Assembly (NCBI GenBank): GCA_027923505.1
Contig: BROI01000026.1
Coordinates: 310,001-374,000 of the forward strand
Reading direction: 5' to 3'
From: Mayamaea pseudoterrestris
Taxonomy: Eukaryota > Bacillariophyta > Bacillariophyceae > Sellaphorales > Sellaphoraceae
Length of the DNA stretch: 64,000 nt
Positions 54,301 to 64,000 of this stretch are shown here, piece after piece. Within the stretch, counting starts at the first letter, position 1, and every line of letters begins with the position of its first letter. Both the position numbers and the translations under genes were made by a program. Under the pieces are notes generated by a model. That model made no database searches and had not been told where the DNA came from. It saw nothing but the letters and a program-made list of their open reading frames with translations.

Positions 54301-57300
54301 ATTTGGTGACAACTTGTCACCAGTCTCAGCCCGCAGATGCCGTGACATTCAAACGCCCCTACAGCAAGCCCTGTAGATGCCCAAAATACACCAGAATGGT
54401 GCCAACATCATTATTCAGGCTGCGCTACAAGATGGTAGGCTTGGCTGGTGTCTCAGGGGATGGCAATGTTTTGGTGACAACTTGTCACCAGTCTCAGCCC
54501 GCAGATGCCGTGACATTCAAACGCCCCTACAGCAAGCCCTGTAGGTGCCCAAAATACACCAGAATGGTGCCAACATCATTATTCAGGCTGCGCTACAAGA
54601 TGGTATGCTTGGCTGGTGTCTCAGGGGATGGCAATGTATTTGGTGACAACTTGTCACCAGTCTCAGCCCGCAGATGCCTTGACATTCAAACGCCCCTACA
54701 GCAAGCCCTGTAGGTGCCCAAAATACACCAGAATGGTGCCAACATCATTATTCAGGCTGCGCTACAAGATGGTAGGCTTGGCTGGTGTCTCAGTGGATGG
54801 CAATGTATTTGGTGACAACTTGTCACCAGTCTCAGCCCGCAGATGCCGTGACATTCAAACACCCCTACAGCAAGCCCTGTAGGTGCCCAAAATACACCAG
54901 AATGGTGCCAACATTATTATTCAGGCTGCGCTACAAGATGGTAGGCTTGGCTGGTGTCTCAGGGGTTAGCAATGTATTAGGTGACAACTTGTCACCAGTC
55001 TCAGCCCGCAGATGCCGTGACATTCAAACACCCCTACAGCAAGCCCTGTAGGGTGCCCAAAATACACCAGAAGGTGCCAACATCATTATTCAGGCTGCGC
55101 TACAAGATGGTAGGCCTGGCTGGTGTCTCAGGGATGGCAATGTATTTGGTGACAACTTGTAACAGTCTCAGCCCGCAGATGCCGTGACATTCAAACGCCC
55201 CTACAGCAAGCCCTGTATGCGCCCAAAATACACCAGAATGGTGCCAACATCATTATTCCGGCTGCGCTACAAGATGGTAGGCTTGGCGGTGTCTCAGGGG
55301 GATGGCAATGTATTTGGTGACAACTTGTCACCAGTCTCAGCCCGCAGATGCCGTGACATTCAAACGCCCCTACAGCAAGCCCTGTAGGTCCAAAATACAC
55401 CAGAATGGTGCCTCCATCATTATTCAGGCTGCGCTACAAGATGGTAGGCTTGGCTGGTGTCTCAGGGGATTGCAATGTATTTGGTGACAACTTGTCACCA
55501 GTCTCAGCCCGCAGATGCCGTGACATTCAAACGCCCCTACAGCAAGCCCTGTAGGTGCCCAAAATACACCAGAATGGTGCCAACATCATTATTCAGGCTG
55601 CGCTACAAGATGGTAGGCTTGGCTGGTGTCTCAGGGGATGGCAATGTATTTGGTGACAACTTGTCACCAGTCTCAGCCCGCAGATGCCGTGACATTCAAA
55701 CGCCCCTACAGCAAGCCCTGTAGGTGCCCAAAATACACCAGAATGGTGCCAACATCATTATTCAGGCTGCGCTACAAGATGGTAGGCTTGGCTGGTGTCT
55801 CAGTTGATGGCAATGTTATTGGTGACAACTTGTCACCAGTCTCAGCCCGCAGATGCCGTGACATTCAAACGCCCCTACAGCAAGCCCTGTTGGTGCCCAA
55901 AATACACCAGAATGGTGCCAACATCATTATTCAGGCTGCGCTACAAGATGGTAGGCTTGGCTGGTGTCTCAGGGGATGGCAATGTATTTGGTGACAACTT
56001 GTCACCAGTCTCAGCCCGCAGATGCCGTGACATTCAAACGCCCCTACAGCAAGCCCTGTAGGTGCCCAAAATACACCAGAATGGTGCCAACATCATTATT
56101 CAGGCTGCGCTACAAGATGGTAGGCTTGGCTGGTGTCTCACGGGATGGCAATGTATTTGGTGACAACTTGTCACCAGTCTCAGCCCGCAGATGCCGTGAC
56201 ATTCAAACGCCCCTACAGCAAGCCCTGTAGGTGCCCAAAATACACCAGAATGGTGCCAACATCATTATTCAGGCTGCGCTACAAGATGGTAGGCTTGGCT
56301 GGTGTCTCAGGGGATGGCAATGTATTTGGTGACAACTTGTCACCAGTCTCAGCCCGCAGATGCCGTGACATTCAAACGCCCCTACAGCAAGCCCTGTAGG
56401 TGCCCAAAATACACCAGAATGGTGCCAACATCATTATTCAGGCTGCGCTACAAAATGGTAGGCTTGGCTGGTGTCTCAGGGTGTGGCAATGTATTTGGTG
56501 ACAACTTGTCACCAGTCTCAGCCCGCAGATGCCGTGACATTCAAACGCCCTACAGCTAGCCCTGTAGGTGCCCACAGTACACCAGAATGGTGCCAACATC
56601 ATATTAAGGCTGCGCTACAAGATGGTAGGCTTGGCTGGTGTCTCAGGGGATGGCAATGTATTTGGTGACAACTTGTCACCAGTCTCAGCCCGCAGATGCC
56701 GTGACATTCAAACGCCCCTACAGCAAGCCCTGTAGGTGCCCAAAATACACCAGAATGGTGCCAACATCATCATTCAGGCTGCGCTACAAGATGGTAGGCT
56801 TGGCTGGTGTCTCAGTTGATGGCAATGTATTTGGTGACAACTTGTCACCAGTCTCAGCCCGCAGATGCCGTGACATTCAAACGCCCCTACAGCAAGCCCT
56901 GTAGGTGCCCAAAATACACCAGAATGGTGCCAACATCATTATTCAGGCTGCGCTACAAGATGGTAGGCTTGGCTGGTGTCTCAGGGGATGGCAATGTATT
57001 TGGTGACAACTTGTCACCAGTCTCAGCCCCCAGATGCCGTGACATTCAAACGCCCCCTACAGCAAGCCCTGTAGGTGCCCAAAATACACCAGAATGGTGC
57101 CAACATCATTAATCAGGCTGCGCTACAAGATGGTAGGCTTGGCTGGTGTCTCAGGGGATGGCAATGTATTTGGTGACAACTTGTCACCAGTCTCAGCCGG
57201 CAGATGCCGTGACATTCAAACGCCCCTACAGCAAGCCCTGTAGGTGCCCAAAATACACCAGAATGGTGCCAACATCATCATTCAGGCTGCGCTACAAGAT

Positions 57301-60300
57301 GGTAGGCTTGGCTGGTGTCTCAGTTGATGGCAATGTATTTGGTGACAACTCGTCACCAGTCTCAGCCCGCAGATGCCGTGACATTCAAATGCCCCTACAG
57401 CAAGCCCTGTAGGTGCCCAAAATACACCAGAATGGTGCCAACATCATTTTAGGCTGTTCTAAAAAATGGTAGGCTTGGCTGGTGTCTCAGGGGTTAGCAA
57501 TGTATTAGGTGACAACTTGTCACCAGTCTCAGCCCGCAGATGCCGTGACATTCAAACGCCCCTACAGCAAGCCCTGTAGGTACCCAAAATACACCAGAAT
57601 GGTGCCAACATCTCTATTCAGGCTGCGCTACAAAATGGTAGGCTTGGCTGGTGTCTCAGGGGATGGCAATGTATTTGGTGACAACTTGTCACCAGTCTCA
57701 GCCCGCAGATGCCGTGACATTCAAACGCCCCTACAGCAAGCCCTGTAGGTGCCCAAAATACACCAGAATGGTGCCAACATCATCATTCAGGCTGCGCTAC
57801 AAGATGGTAGGCTTGGCTGGTGTCTCACGGGATGGCAATGTATTTGGTGACAACTTGTCACCAGTCTCAGCCGGCAGATGCCGTGACATTCAAACGCCCC
57901 TACAGCAAGCCCTGTAGGTGCCCAAAATACACCAGAATGGTGCCAACATCATTATTCAGGCTGCGCTACAAGATGGTAGGCTTAGCAATGTCTCAGGGCC
58001 GCAATATACGGATGGTAATGTATTTGGTGACAACTTGTCACCAGTCTCAGCCCGCAGATGCCGTGACATTCAAACGCCCCTACAGCAAGCCCTGTAGGTG
58101 CCCAAAATACACCAGAATGGTGCCAACATCATTATTCAGGCTGCGCTACAAGATGGTAGGCTTGGCTGGTGTCTCAGGGGATGGCAATGTATTTGGTGAC
58201 AACTTGTCACCAGTCTCAGCCCGCAGATGCGGTGACTTTCAAATGCCCCTACAGCAAGCCCTGTAGGTGCCCAAAAAACACTAGAATGGTGCCAACATCA
58301 TCATTCAGGCTGCGCTACAAGATGGTAGGCTTGGCTGGTGTCTCAGGGGATGGCAATGTATTTGGTGACAACTTGTCACCAGTCTCAGCCCGCAGATGCC
58401 GTGACATTCAAACGCCCCTACAGCAAGCCCTGTAGGTGCCCAAAATACACCAGAATGGTGCCAACATCATCATTCAGGCTGCGCTACAAGATGGTAGGCT
58501 TGGCTGGTGTCTCAGGGGATGGCAATGTATTTGGTGACAACTTGTCACCAGTCTCAGCCCGCAGATGCTGGACATTCAAACGCCCCTACAGCAAGCCCTG
58601 TAGGTGCCCAAAATACACCAGAATGGTGCCAACATCATTATTCAGGCTGCGCTACAAGATGGTAGGCTTGGCTGGTGTCTCAGGGGATGGCAATGTATTT
58701 GGTGACAACTTGTCACCAGTCTCAGCCCGCAGATGCCATGACATTCAAACGCTCCGCAAAGCCCTGTAGGTGCCCAAAATACACCAGAATGGTGCCAACA
58801 TTATTATTCAGGCTGCGCTACAAGATGGTAGACTTGGCTGGTGTCTCAGGGATGGCAATGTATTTGGTGACAACTTGTCACCAGTCTCAGCCCCGCAGAT
58901 GCCGTGACATTCAAACTCAGCCCCTACAGCAAGCCCTGTAGGTGCCCAAAATACACCAGAATGGTGCCAACATCATTATCTCAGGCTGCGCTACAAGATG
59001 GTAGGCTTGGCTGGTGTCTCAGGGGATGGCAATGTATTTGGTGACAACTTGTCACCAGTCTCAGCCCGCAGATGCCGTGACATTCAAACGCCCCTACAGC
59101 AAGCCCTGTAGGTGCCCAAAATACACCAGAATGGTGCCAACATCATTATTCAGGCTGCGCTACAAGATGGTAGGCTTGGCTGGTGTCTCAGGGGATGGCA
59201 ATGTATTTGGTGACAACTTGTCACCAGTCTCAGCCCACAGATGCCTTGACATTCAAACACCAGAATGGTGCCAAAATCATTATTCCAGCTTCGCTACAAG
59301 ATGGTAGGCTTGGCTGGTGTCTCAGGGGATGGCAATGTATTTGGTGACAACTTGTCTCCAGTCTCAGCCGGCAGTGGCCATGATATTCAAAGGCCCCTAC
59401 AGCAAGCCCTTTAGGTGCCCAAATAATACCAGAATGGTGCCAACATCATTATTCAGGCTGCGCTACAAGATGGTAGGCTTGGTTGGTGTCTCAGGGGATG
59501 GCAATGTATTTGGTGACAACTTGTCACCAGTCTCAGCCCGCAGATGCCGTGACATTCAAACGCCCCTACAGCAAGCCCTGTAGGTGCCCAAAATACACCA
59601 GAATGGTGCCAACATCATTATTCAGGCTGCGCTACAAGATGGTAGGCTTGGCTGGTGTCTCAGGGATGGCAATGTATTTGGTGACAACTTGTCACCAGTC
59701 TCAGCCTGCAGATGCCGTGACATTAACAAACACCCTACAGCAAGCCCTGTAGGTGCCCAAAATACACCAGAATGGTGCCAACATCATTATTCAGGCTGCG
59801 CTACAAGATGGTAGGCTTGGCTGGTGTCTCAGGGGATGGCAATGTATTTGGTGACAACTTGTCACCAGTCTCAGCCCGCAGATGCCGTGACATTCAAACG
59901 CCCCTACAGCAAGCCCTGTAGGTGCCCAAAATACACCAGAATGGTGCCAACATCATTATTCAGGCTGCGCTACAAGATGGTAGGCTTGGCTGGTGTCTCA
60001 GGGGATGGCAATGTATTTGGTGACAACTTGTCACCAGTCTCAGCCCGCAGATGCCGTGACATTCAAACGCCCCTACAGCAAGCCCTGTAGGTGCCCAAAA
60101 TACACCAGAATGGTGCCAACATCATTATTCAGGCTGCGCTACAAGATGGTAGGCTTGGCTGGTGTCTCAGGGGATGGCAATGTATTTGGTGACAACTTGT
60201 CACCAGTCTCAGCCCGCAGATGCCGTGACATTCAAACGCCCCTACAGCAAGCCCTGTAGGTGCCCAAAATACACCAGAATGGTGCCAACATCCTTATTCC

Positions 60301-62287
60301 GGCTGCGCTACAAGATGGTAGGCTTGGCTGGTGTCTCAGGGGATGGCAATGTATTTGGTGACAACTTGTCACCAGTCTCAGCCCGCAGATGCCGTGACAT
60401 TCAAACGCCCCTACAGCAAGCCCTGTAGGTGCCCAAAATACACCAGAATGGTGCCAACATCATTATTCAGGCTGCGCTACAAGATGGTAGGCTTGGCTGG
60501 TGTCAGACATTGCGGATGACATCTTGTCCGAGTCTCAGCCCGACCAGCCCTCCAAGGCATGGCCAATGTATTTTGGGGACGGGTACTTGTCACCAGTCTC
60601 AGCCCCCAGATGCCGTGACATTCAAATGCCCCCTACAGCAAGCCCTGTAGGTGCCCAAAATACACCAGAATGGTGCCAACATCATTATTCAGGCTGCGCT
60701 ACAAGATGGTAGGCTTGGTTGGTGTCTCAGGGGATGGCAATGTATTTGGTGACAACTTGTCACCAGTCTCAGCCCGCAGATGCCGTGACATTCAAACGCC
60801 CCTACAGCAAGCCCTGTAGGTGCCCAAAATACACCAGAATGGTGCCAACATCATTATTCCGGCTGCGCTACAAGATGGTAGGCTTGGCGGGTGTGTCAGG
60901 GGATGGCAATGTATTTGGTGACAACTTGTCACCAGTCTCAGCCCGCAGATGCCGTGACATTCAAACGCCCCTATACAGCAAGCCCTGTAGATGCCCAAAA
61001 TACACCAGAATGGTGACAACATCCTTATTCCGGCTGCGCTACAAAATGGTAGGCTTGGCTGGTGTCTCAGGGGATGGCAATGTATTTGGTGACAACTTGT
61101 CACCAGTCTCAGCCCGCAGGTGCCTTGACATTCAAACACCCCTACATCAGGTCCTGTAGATGCCCAAAATACACCAGAATGGTGACAACATCCTTATTCC
61201 GGCTGCGCTACAAAATGGTAGGCTTGGCTGGTGTCTCAGGGGATGGCAATGTATTTGGTGACAACTTGTCACCAGTCTCAGCCCGCAGGTGCCTTGACAT
61301 TCAAACACCCCTACATCAGGTCCTGTAGGTGCCCATATTACACCAGACTGGTGCCTACATCATTATTTAGGATGCGCTACAAGATGGTAGGCTTGGTTGG
61401 TGTCTCAGGAGACTGCAATGTGATTGGTGACAACTTGTCACCAGTCTCAGCCCGCAGATGCGGTGACTTTCAAATGCCCCTACAGCAAGCCCTGTAGGTG
61501 CCCAAAATACACCAGAATGGTGCCATCATCATTAGTAAGGCTGCGCTACATGATGGTAAGCTTGGCTGGTATCTCAGGGGATGACAATGTATTTGGTGAC
61601 AACTTGTCACCAGTCTCAGCCTGCAGATGCTGTGACATTCAAACGCCCCCACAGCAAGCCCTGTAGGTGCCCAAAATACACCAGAATGGTGCCAACATCA
61701 TTATGCAGGCTACGCTACAAGATGGTAGGCTTGGCTGGTGTCTCAGGGGATGGCAATGTATTTGGTGACAACTTGTCACCAGTCTCAGCCCACAGATGCT
61801 GAGACATTCAAGCGCCCCTACAGCAAGCCCTGTAGGTGCCCAAAATACACCAGAATGGTGCCAACATCAATATTCAGGCTGCGCTACAAGATGGTAGGCT
61901 TGGCTGGTGTCTCAGGGGATGGCAATGTATTTGGTGACAACTTGTCACCAGTCTCAGCCCGCAGATGCCGTGACATTCAAACGCCCCTACAGCAAGCCCT
62001 GTAGGTGCCCAAAATACACCAGAAGGGTGCCAACATCATTATTCAGGCTGCGCTACAAGATGGTAGGCTTGGCTGGTGTCTCAGGGGATGGCAATGTATT
62101 TGGTGACAACTTGTCACCAGTCTCAGCCCGCAGATGCCATGACATTCAAACGCCCCTACAGCAAGCCCTGTAGATGCCCAAAATACACCGGAATGGTGCC
62201 AACATCATCATTTAGGTTGTGGTAAAAAATGATAGGCTTGGCTGGTGTCTCAGGGGATGGCAATGTATTTGGTGACAACTTGTCACC
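48385..62287 (+). repeat. 169-bp satellite array, about 82 head-to-tail monomers
   Basis: Period is exactly 169 bp over most of 13.9 kb, with a few units of 167-172 bp and occasional larger changes. Landmarks in order per monomer: GATGGCAATGTATTTGGTGA, the palindrome GGTGACAA-C-TTGTCACC, AGTCTCAGCCCGCAGATGCC, GTGACATTCAAACGCCC, the dyad CTACAG-CAAGCC-CTGTAG, GTGCCCAAAATACACCAGAA, TGGTGCCAACATCATTATTC, AGGCTGCGCTACAAGATGG and TAGGCTTGGCTGGTGTCTCA. The left third (to about 53 kb) has more variants; much of 55.4-60.5 kb is nearly identical. Variant units occur near 51918-52015, 57985-58030, 59240-59275 and 60500-60600. Because 169 is one more than a multiple of 3, each unit opens an 88-codon frame staggered by one base from the last; these are not genes. 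The length is close to a nucleosome repeat and to centromeric monomers in other eukaryotes, but its role is unknown. Confidence 0.97.
51918..52015 (+). repeat. Variant satellite monomer with both dyads kept
   Basis: In this unit the sequence on both sides of the palindrome is replaced (TTTGACTGTCACCCAGCGCA before it, CTCACAAGATGGGGCTTGGC after it). A dyad remains (GGTGAC-AAC-GTCACC), and CTACAGCAAGCCCTGTAG is unchanged. Unit length about 172 bp. Confidence 0.8.
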
Positions 62288-62359
62288 TGTTCCTGGTAAA
62301 ACAGGAGTAGATACCCTGTATTCCGTGCGACTGTATGTCACACAGCTGCAGCGGCAGCA
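62288..62359 (-). repeat. Inverted fragment of the 515-bp repeat
   Basis: Starting directly after the last GGTGACAACTTGTCACC, the sequence CCTGGTAAAACAGGAGTAGA ... TGTATGTCACACAGCTGCAG is the reverse complement of part of the 515-bp unit (compare 46018-46092). The 515-bp family thus borders the 169-bp array on both sides, in opposite orientations. Confidence 0.8.
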
Positions 62360-64000
62360 CCCAGGCAGGAAGCAGTGACTTGTTTGAATGATCAATGATG
62401 CACTGAAGCCTCCTTCAGGAAGTGGTGGGAGCCTGGTTGGTGTTTGGCAGTCAACTGGTGTGTTTGTGTTCAAACTGTCTCTGGTGCACTGGCCAGAGCC
62501 TGGCCAGAGCGTGGTGCCTGAATCCATTCTTGGGATGTAGAACTGATGCTTACATATATTTTTGAGCTTCTGCGCATGAATGGATTATTCCAAGTGCTTG
62601 TGGGTGCCAGAGCAGTGGCATATAGCAGAAACAATGGCTAGGCCCATCATTTTATAATTCATAAAACATTGAAATGGAGACTATACCAATCCATGGCGCC
62701 CTTCCACAACCATGGCAGGACACCATTGGCTTGTTTGACTGATCATTGATCCACTGAAGCCTCCTTCAGCAAGTGGTGGAAGCCTGGTTGGTGTTTGGCA
62801 GTCAACTGGTGTGTTTGTTTTAATACAGTTTTTGGAGCATTGGCCAGAGCTTGGCCAGAGCTTGGTGCCTGAAATCAATTCTTGGGATGTAGAACAGTCA
62901 CTAACATTTATATTTTGGGTTTCTGCGCAACAATGAATCATTCCAAGTGCTTGTGGGTGCCAGAGCAAGTGGCATATAGCAGGAACAATGGGTAGGCCCA
63001 TCATTTTATGGTTCATAAAACAATGAAATGGAGACTATATCAATCCATGGCGCCCTTCCACTACCAAAGCAGGACAGCAGTGGCTTGTTTAACTGATCAA
63101 TGATGCACTGAAGCCTCCTTCAGCAAGTGGTGGGAGTCTGGTTGGTGTTTGGCAGTCACCTGGTGCGGTCGTTTTCACACAGTCTCTGGAGCATTGGCCA
63201 GAGCTTGGCCAGAGCTTGGTGCCTGAAATCCAGTATTGGCATGTAGAACAGTCACTAACATTTATATTTCGGGTTTCTGCGCAAGAATGGATCATTCCAA
63301 GTGCTTGTGGGTGCCAGAGCAAGTGGCATATAGCAGGAACAATGGCTAGGCCCATCATTTTATGGTTCATAAAACAATGAAATGGAGACTATACTGTGCC
63401 ATGGCGCCCTTCCAGTAACATAGCAGGACAGCAGTGGCTTGTTTGATTGATTAATGATGCACTGAAGCCTCCTTCCGCAAGTGGTGGAAGCCTGGTTGGT
63501 TTTTGGCAGTCAGCTGGTGTGGTCGTTTTCACACAGTCTCTGGAGCATTGGCCAGAGCTTGGCCAGAGCTTCGTGCCTGAAATCCATTGTTGGGATGTAG
63601 AACAGTCACTAACATTTATATTTTGGGTTTCTGCGCAAGAATGGATCATTCCAAGTGCTTGTGGGTGCCAGAGCAAGTGGCATATAGCAGGAACAATGAA
63701 TAGGCCCATCATTTTATGGTTCATAAAACAATGAAATGGAGACTATATCAATCCATGGCGCCCTTCCACTACCATGGCAGGACAGCATTGGCGTGTTTGA
63801 CTGATCAATGATGCACTGAAGCCTCCTTCAGCAAGTGGTGGGAGCCTGGTTGGTGTTTGGCAGTCACCTGGTGCGGTCGTTTTCACACAGTCTCTGGAGC
63901 ATTGGCCAGAGCTTGGCTTGAGTGTGGTACCTGAAATCCAGTATTGGCATGTAGAACAGTCACTTACATATATGTTTGGGTTTCTGCGCAAGAATGGATT
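62360..64000 (+). repeat. 354-bp tandem repeat, about 4.6 copies, continues beyond window
   Basis: CACTGAAGCCTCCTTC recurs near 62401, 62752, 63106, 63460 and 63814 (spacing 351, 354, 354, 354). Other landmarks: TTGGCCAGAGCTTGGCCAGA (an internal short duplication), GGGTTTCTGCGCAAGAATGG, TTCCAAGTGCTTGTGGGTGC, GGCCCATCATTTTATGGTTC. The first unit is the most diverged. 354 is a multiple of 3, so minus-strand open frames of 82-123 codons recur in register; each is closed by stops and looks non-coding. Runs off the right edge. Confidence 0.93.

Noticed and set aside
48393-62173. Dozens of 60-148-codon plus-strand open frames with near-identical peptides (MSQGMAMYLVTTCHQSQPAD...)
   Set aside because: They restate the 169-bp unit in successive frames, overlap one another, and carry no signal of selection visible by eye.
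48385-62287. CRISPR-like array
   Set aside because: Eukaryotic context, whole 169-bp unit repeats with no unique spacers and no cas genes.
62681-63991. Minus-strand open frames of 82-111 codons (MNHKMMGL...)
   Set aside because: They recur with the 354-bp unit because it is a multiple of 3; no start context, domain or intron evidence.
1-64000. tRNA, rRNA or snRNA genes
   Set aside because: No cloverleaf B-box/T-loop pattern or rRNA core was recognised in the spacers by eye; a covariance-model search would be needed to exclude small RNAs.

Overview
The window is nuclear DNA of a photosynthetic stramenopile, most likely a diatom. This rests on four things. Genes carry few, short spliceosomal introns (54-173 bp, GT-AG). 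Several proteins begin with a signal peptide followed by a Phe-containing cleavage motif (GF, AAF, HAF), typical of import into a complex red-lineage plastid. The gene set is eukaryotic (RPB2, MND1, condensin-2 G2, IST1, mitochondrial uL29). A Ty1/copia element resembles the diatom CoDi group. Species cannot be fixed from the sequence alone.

Positions 1-38.8 kb are a compact gene-rich arm. In order: the 3' part of an ESCRT-III regulator IST1 (+); two tandem PhoX/DUF839 proteins, one membrane-anchored and one secreted (+); a plastid fructosamine-3-kinase-like protein (-); an ALY/REF-like mRNA export adaptor with a 10-nt first coding exon (+); a polyQ tandem CCCH zinc-finger protein (+); a DOT1-like methyltransferase with a plastid-type leader (-); mitochondrial ribosomal protein uL29 (+); a Golgi-type sulfotransferase (-); RNA polymerase II subunit RPB2 (+); MND1 (+); a plastid sigma-70 factor (+); condensin-2 subunit G2 (-); a small lumen-type protein resembling the FtsH N-terminal domain (+); a Sec14/CRAL-TRIO protein (+); an unknown 378-aa protein (+); a kinase-pseudokinase fusion (-); and a 1403-aa karyopherin-like helical protein (+). 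Spliced structures were worked out by eye by matching exon ends to family motifs. The palindrome CTACCGGTAG, or its core ACCGGT, recurs in the spacers and sits close to several start codons.

Positions about 38.95-44.4 kb hold a broken copia-type retrotransposon on the minus strand. From about 44.9 kb to the window end (19 kb) there are no genes, only satellite DNA in blocks: diverged inverted copies of a 169-bp monomer (44.95-45.59 kb); about five copies of a roughly 515-bp repeat (45.92-48.38 kb); a head-to-tail array of about 82 monomers of 169 bp (48.385-62.287 kb); a short inverted piece of the 515-bp repeat; and a 354-bp tandem repeat that runs off the end. Almost every 169-bp monomer has two dyad symmetries, one a 17-bp near-perfect palindrome. 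This chromosome-structure element (pericentromeric, subtelomeric or a heterochromatic knob) is the most striking part of the window. The many similar 60-148-codon open frames inside it are by-products of the repeat and are not annotated as genes.
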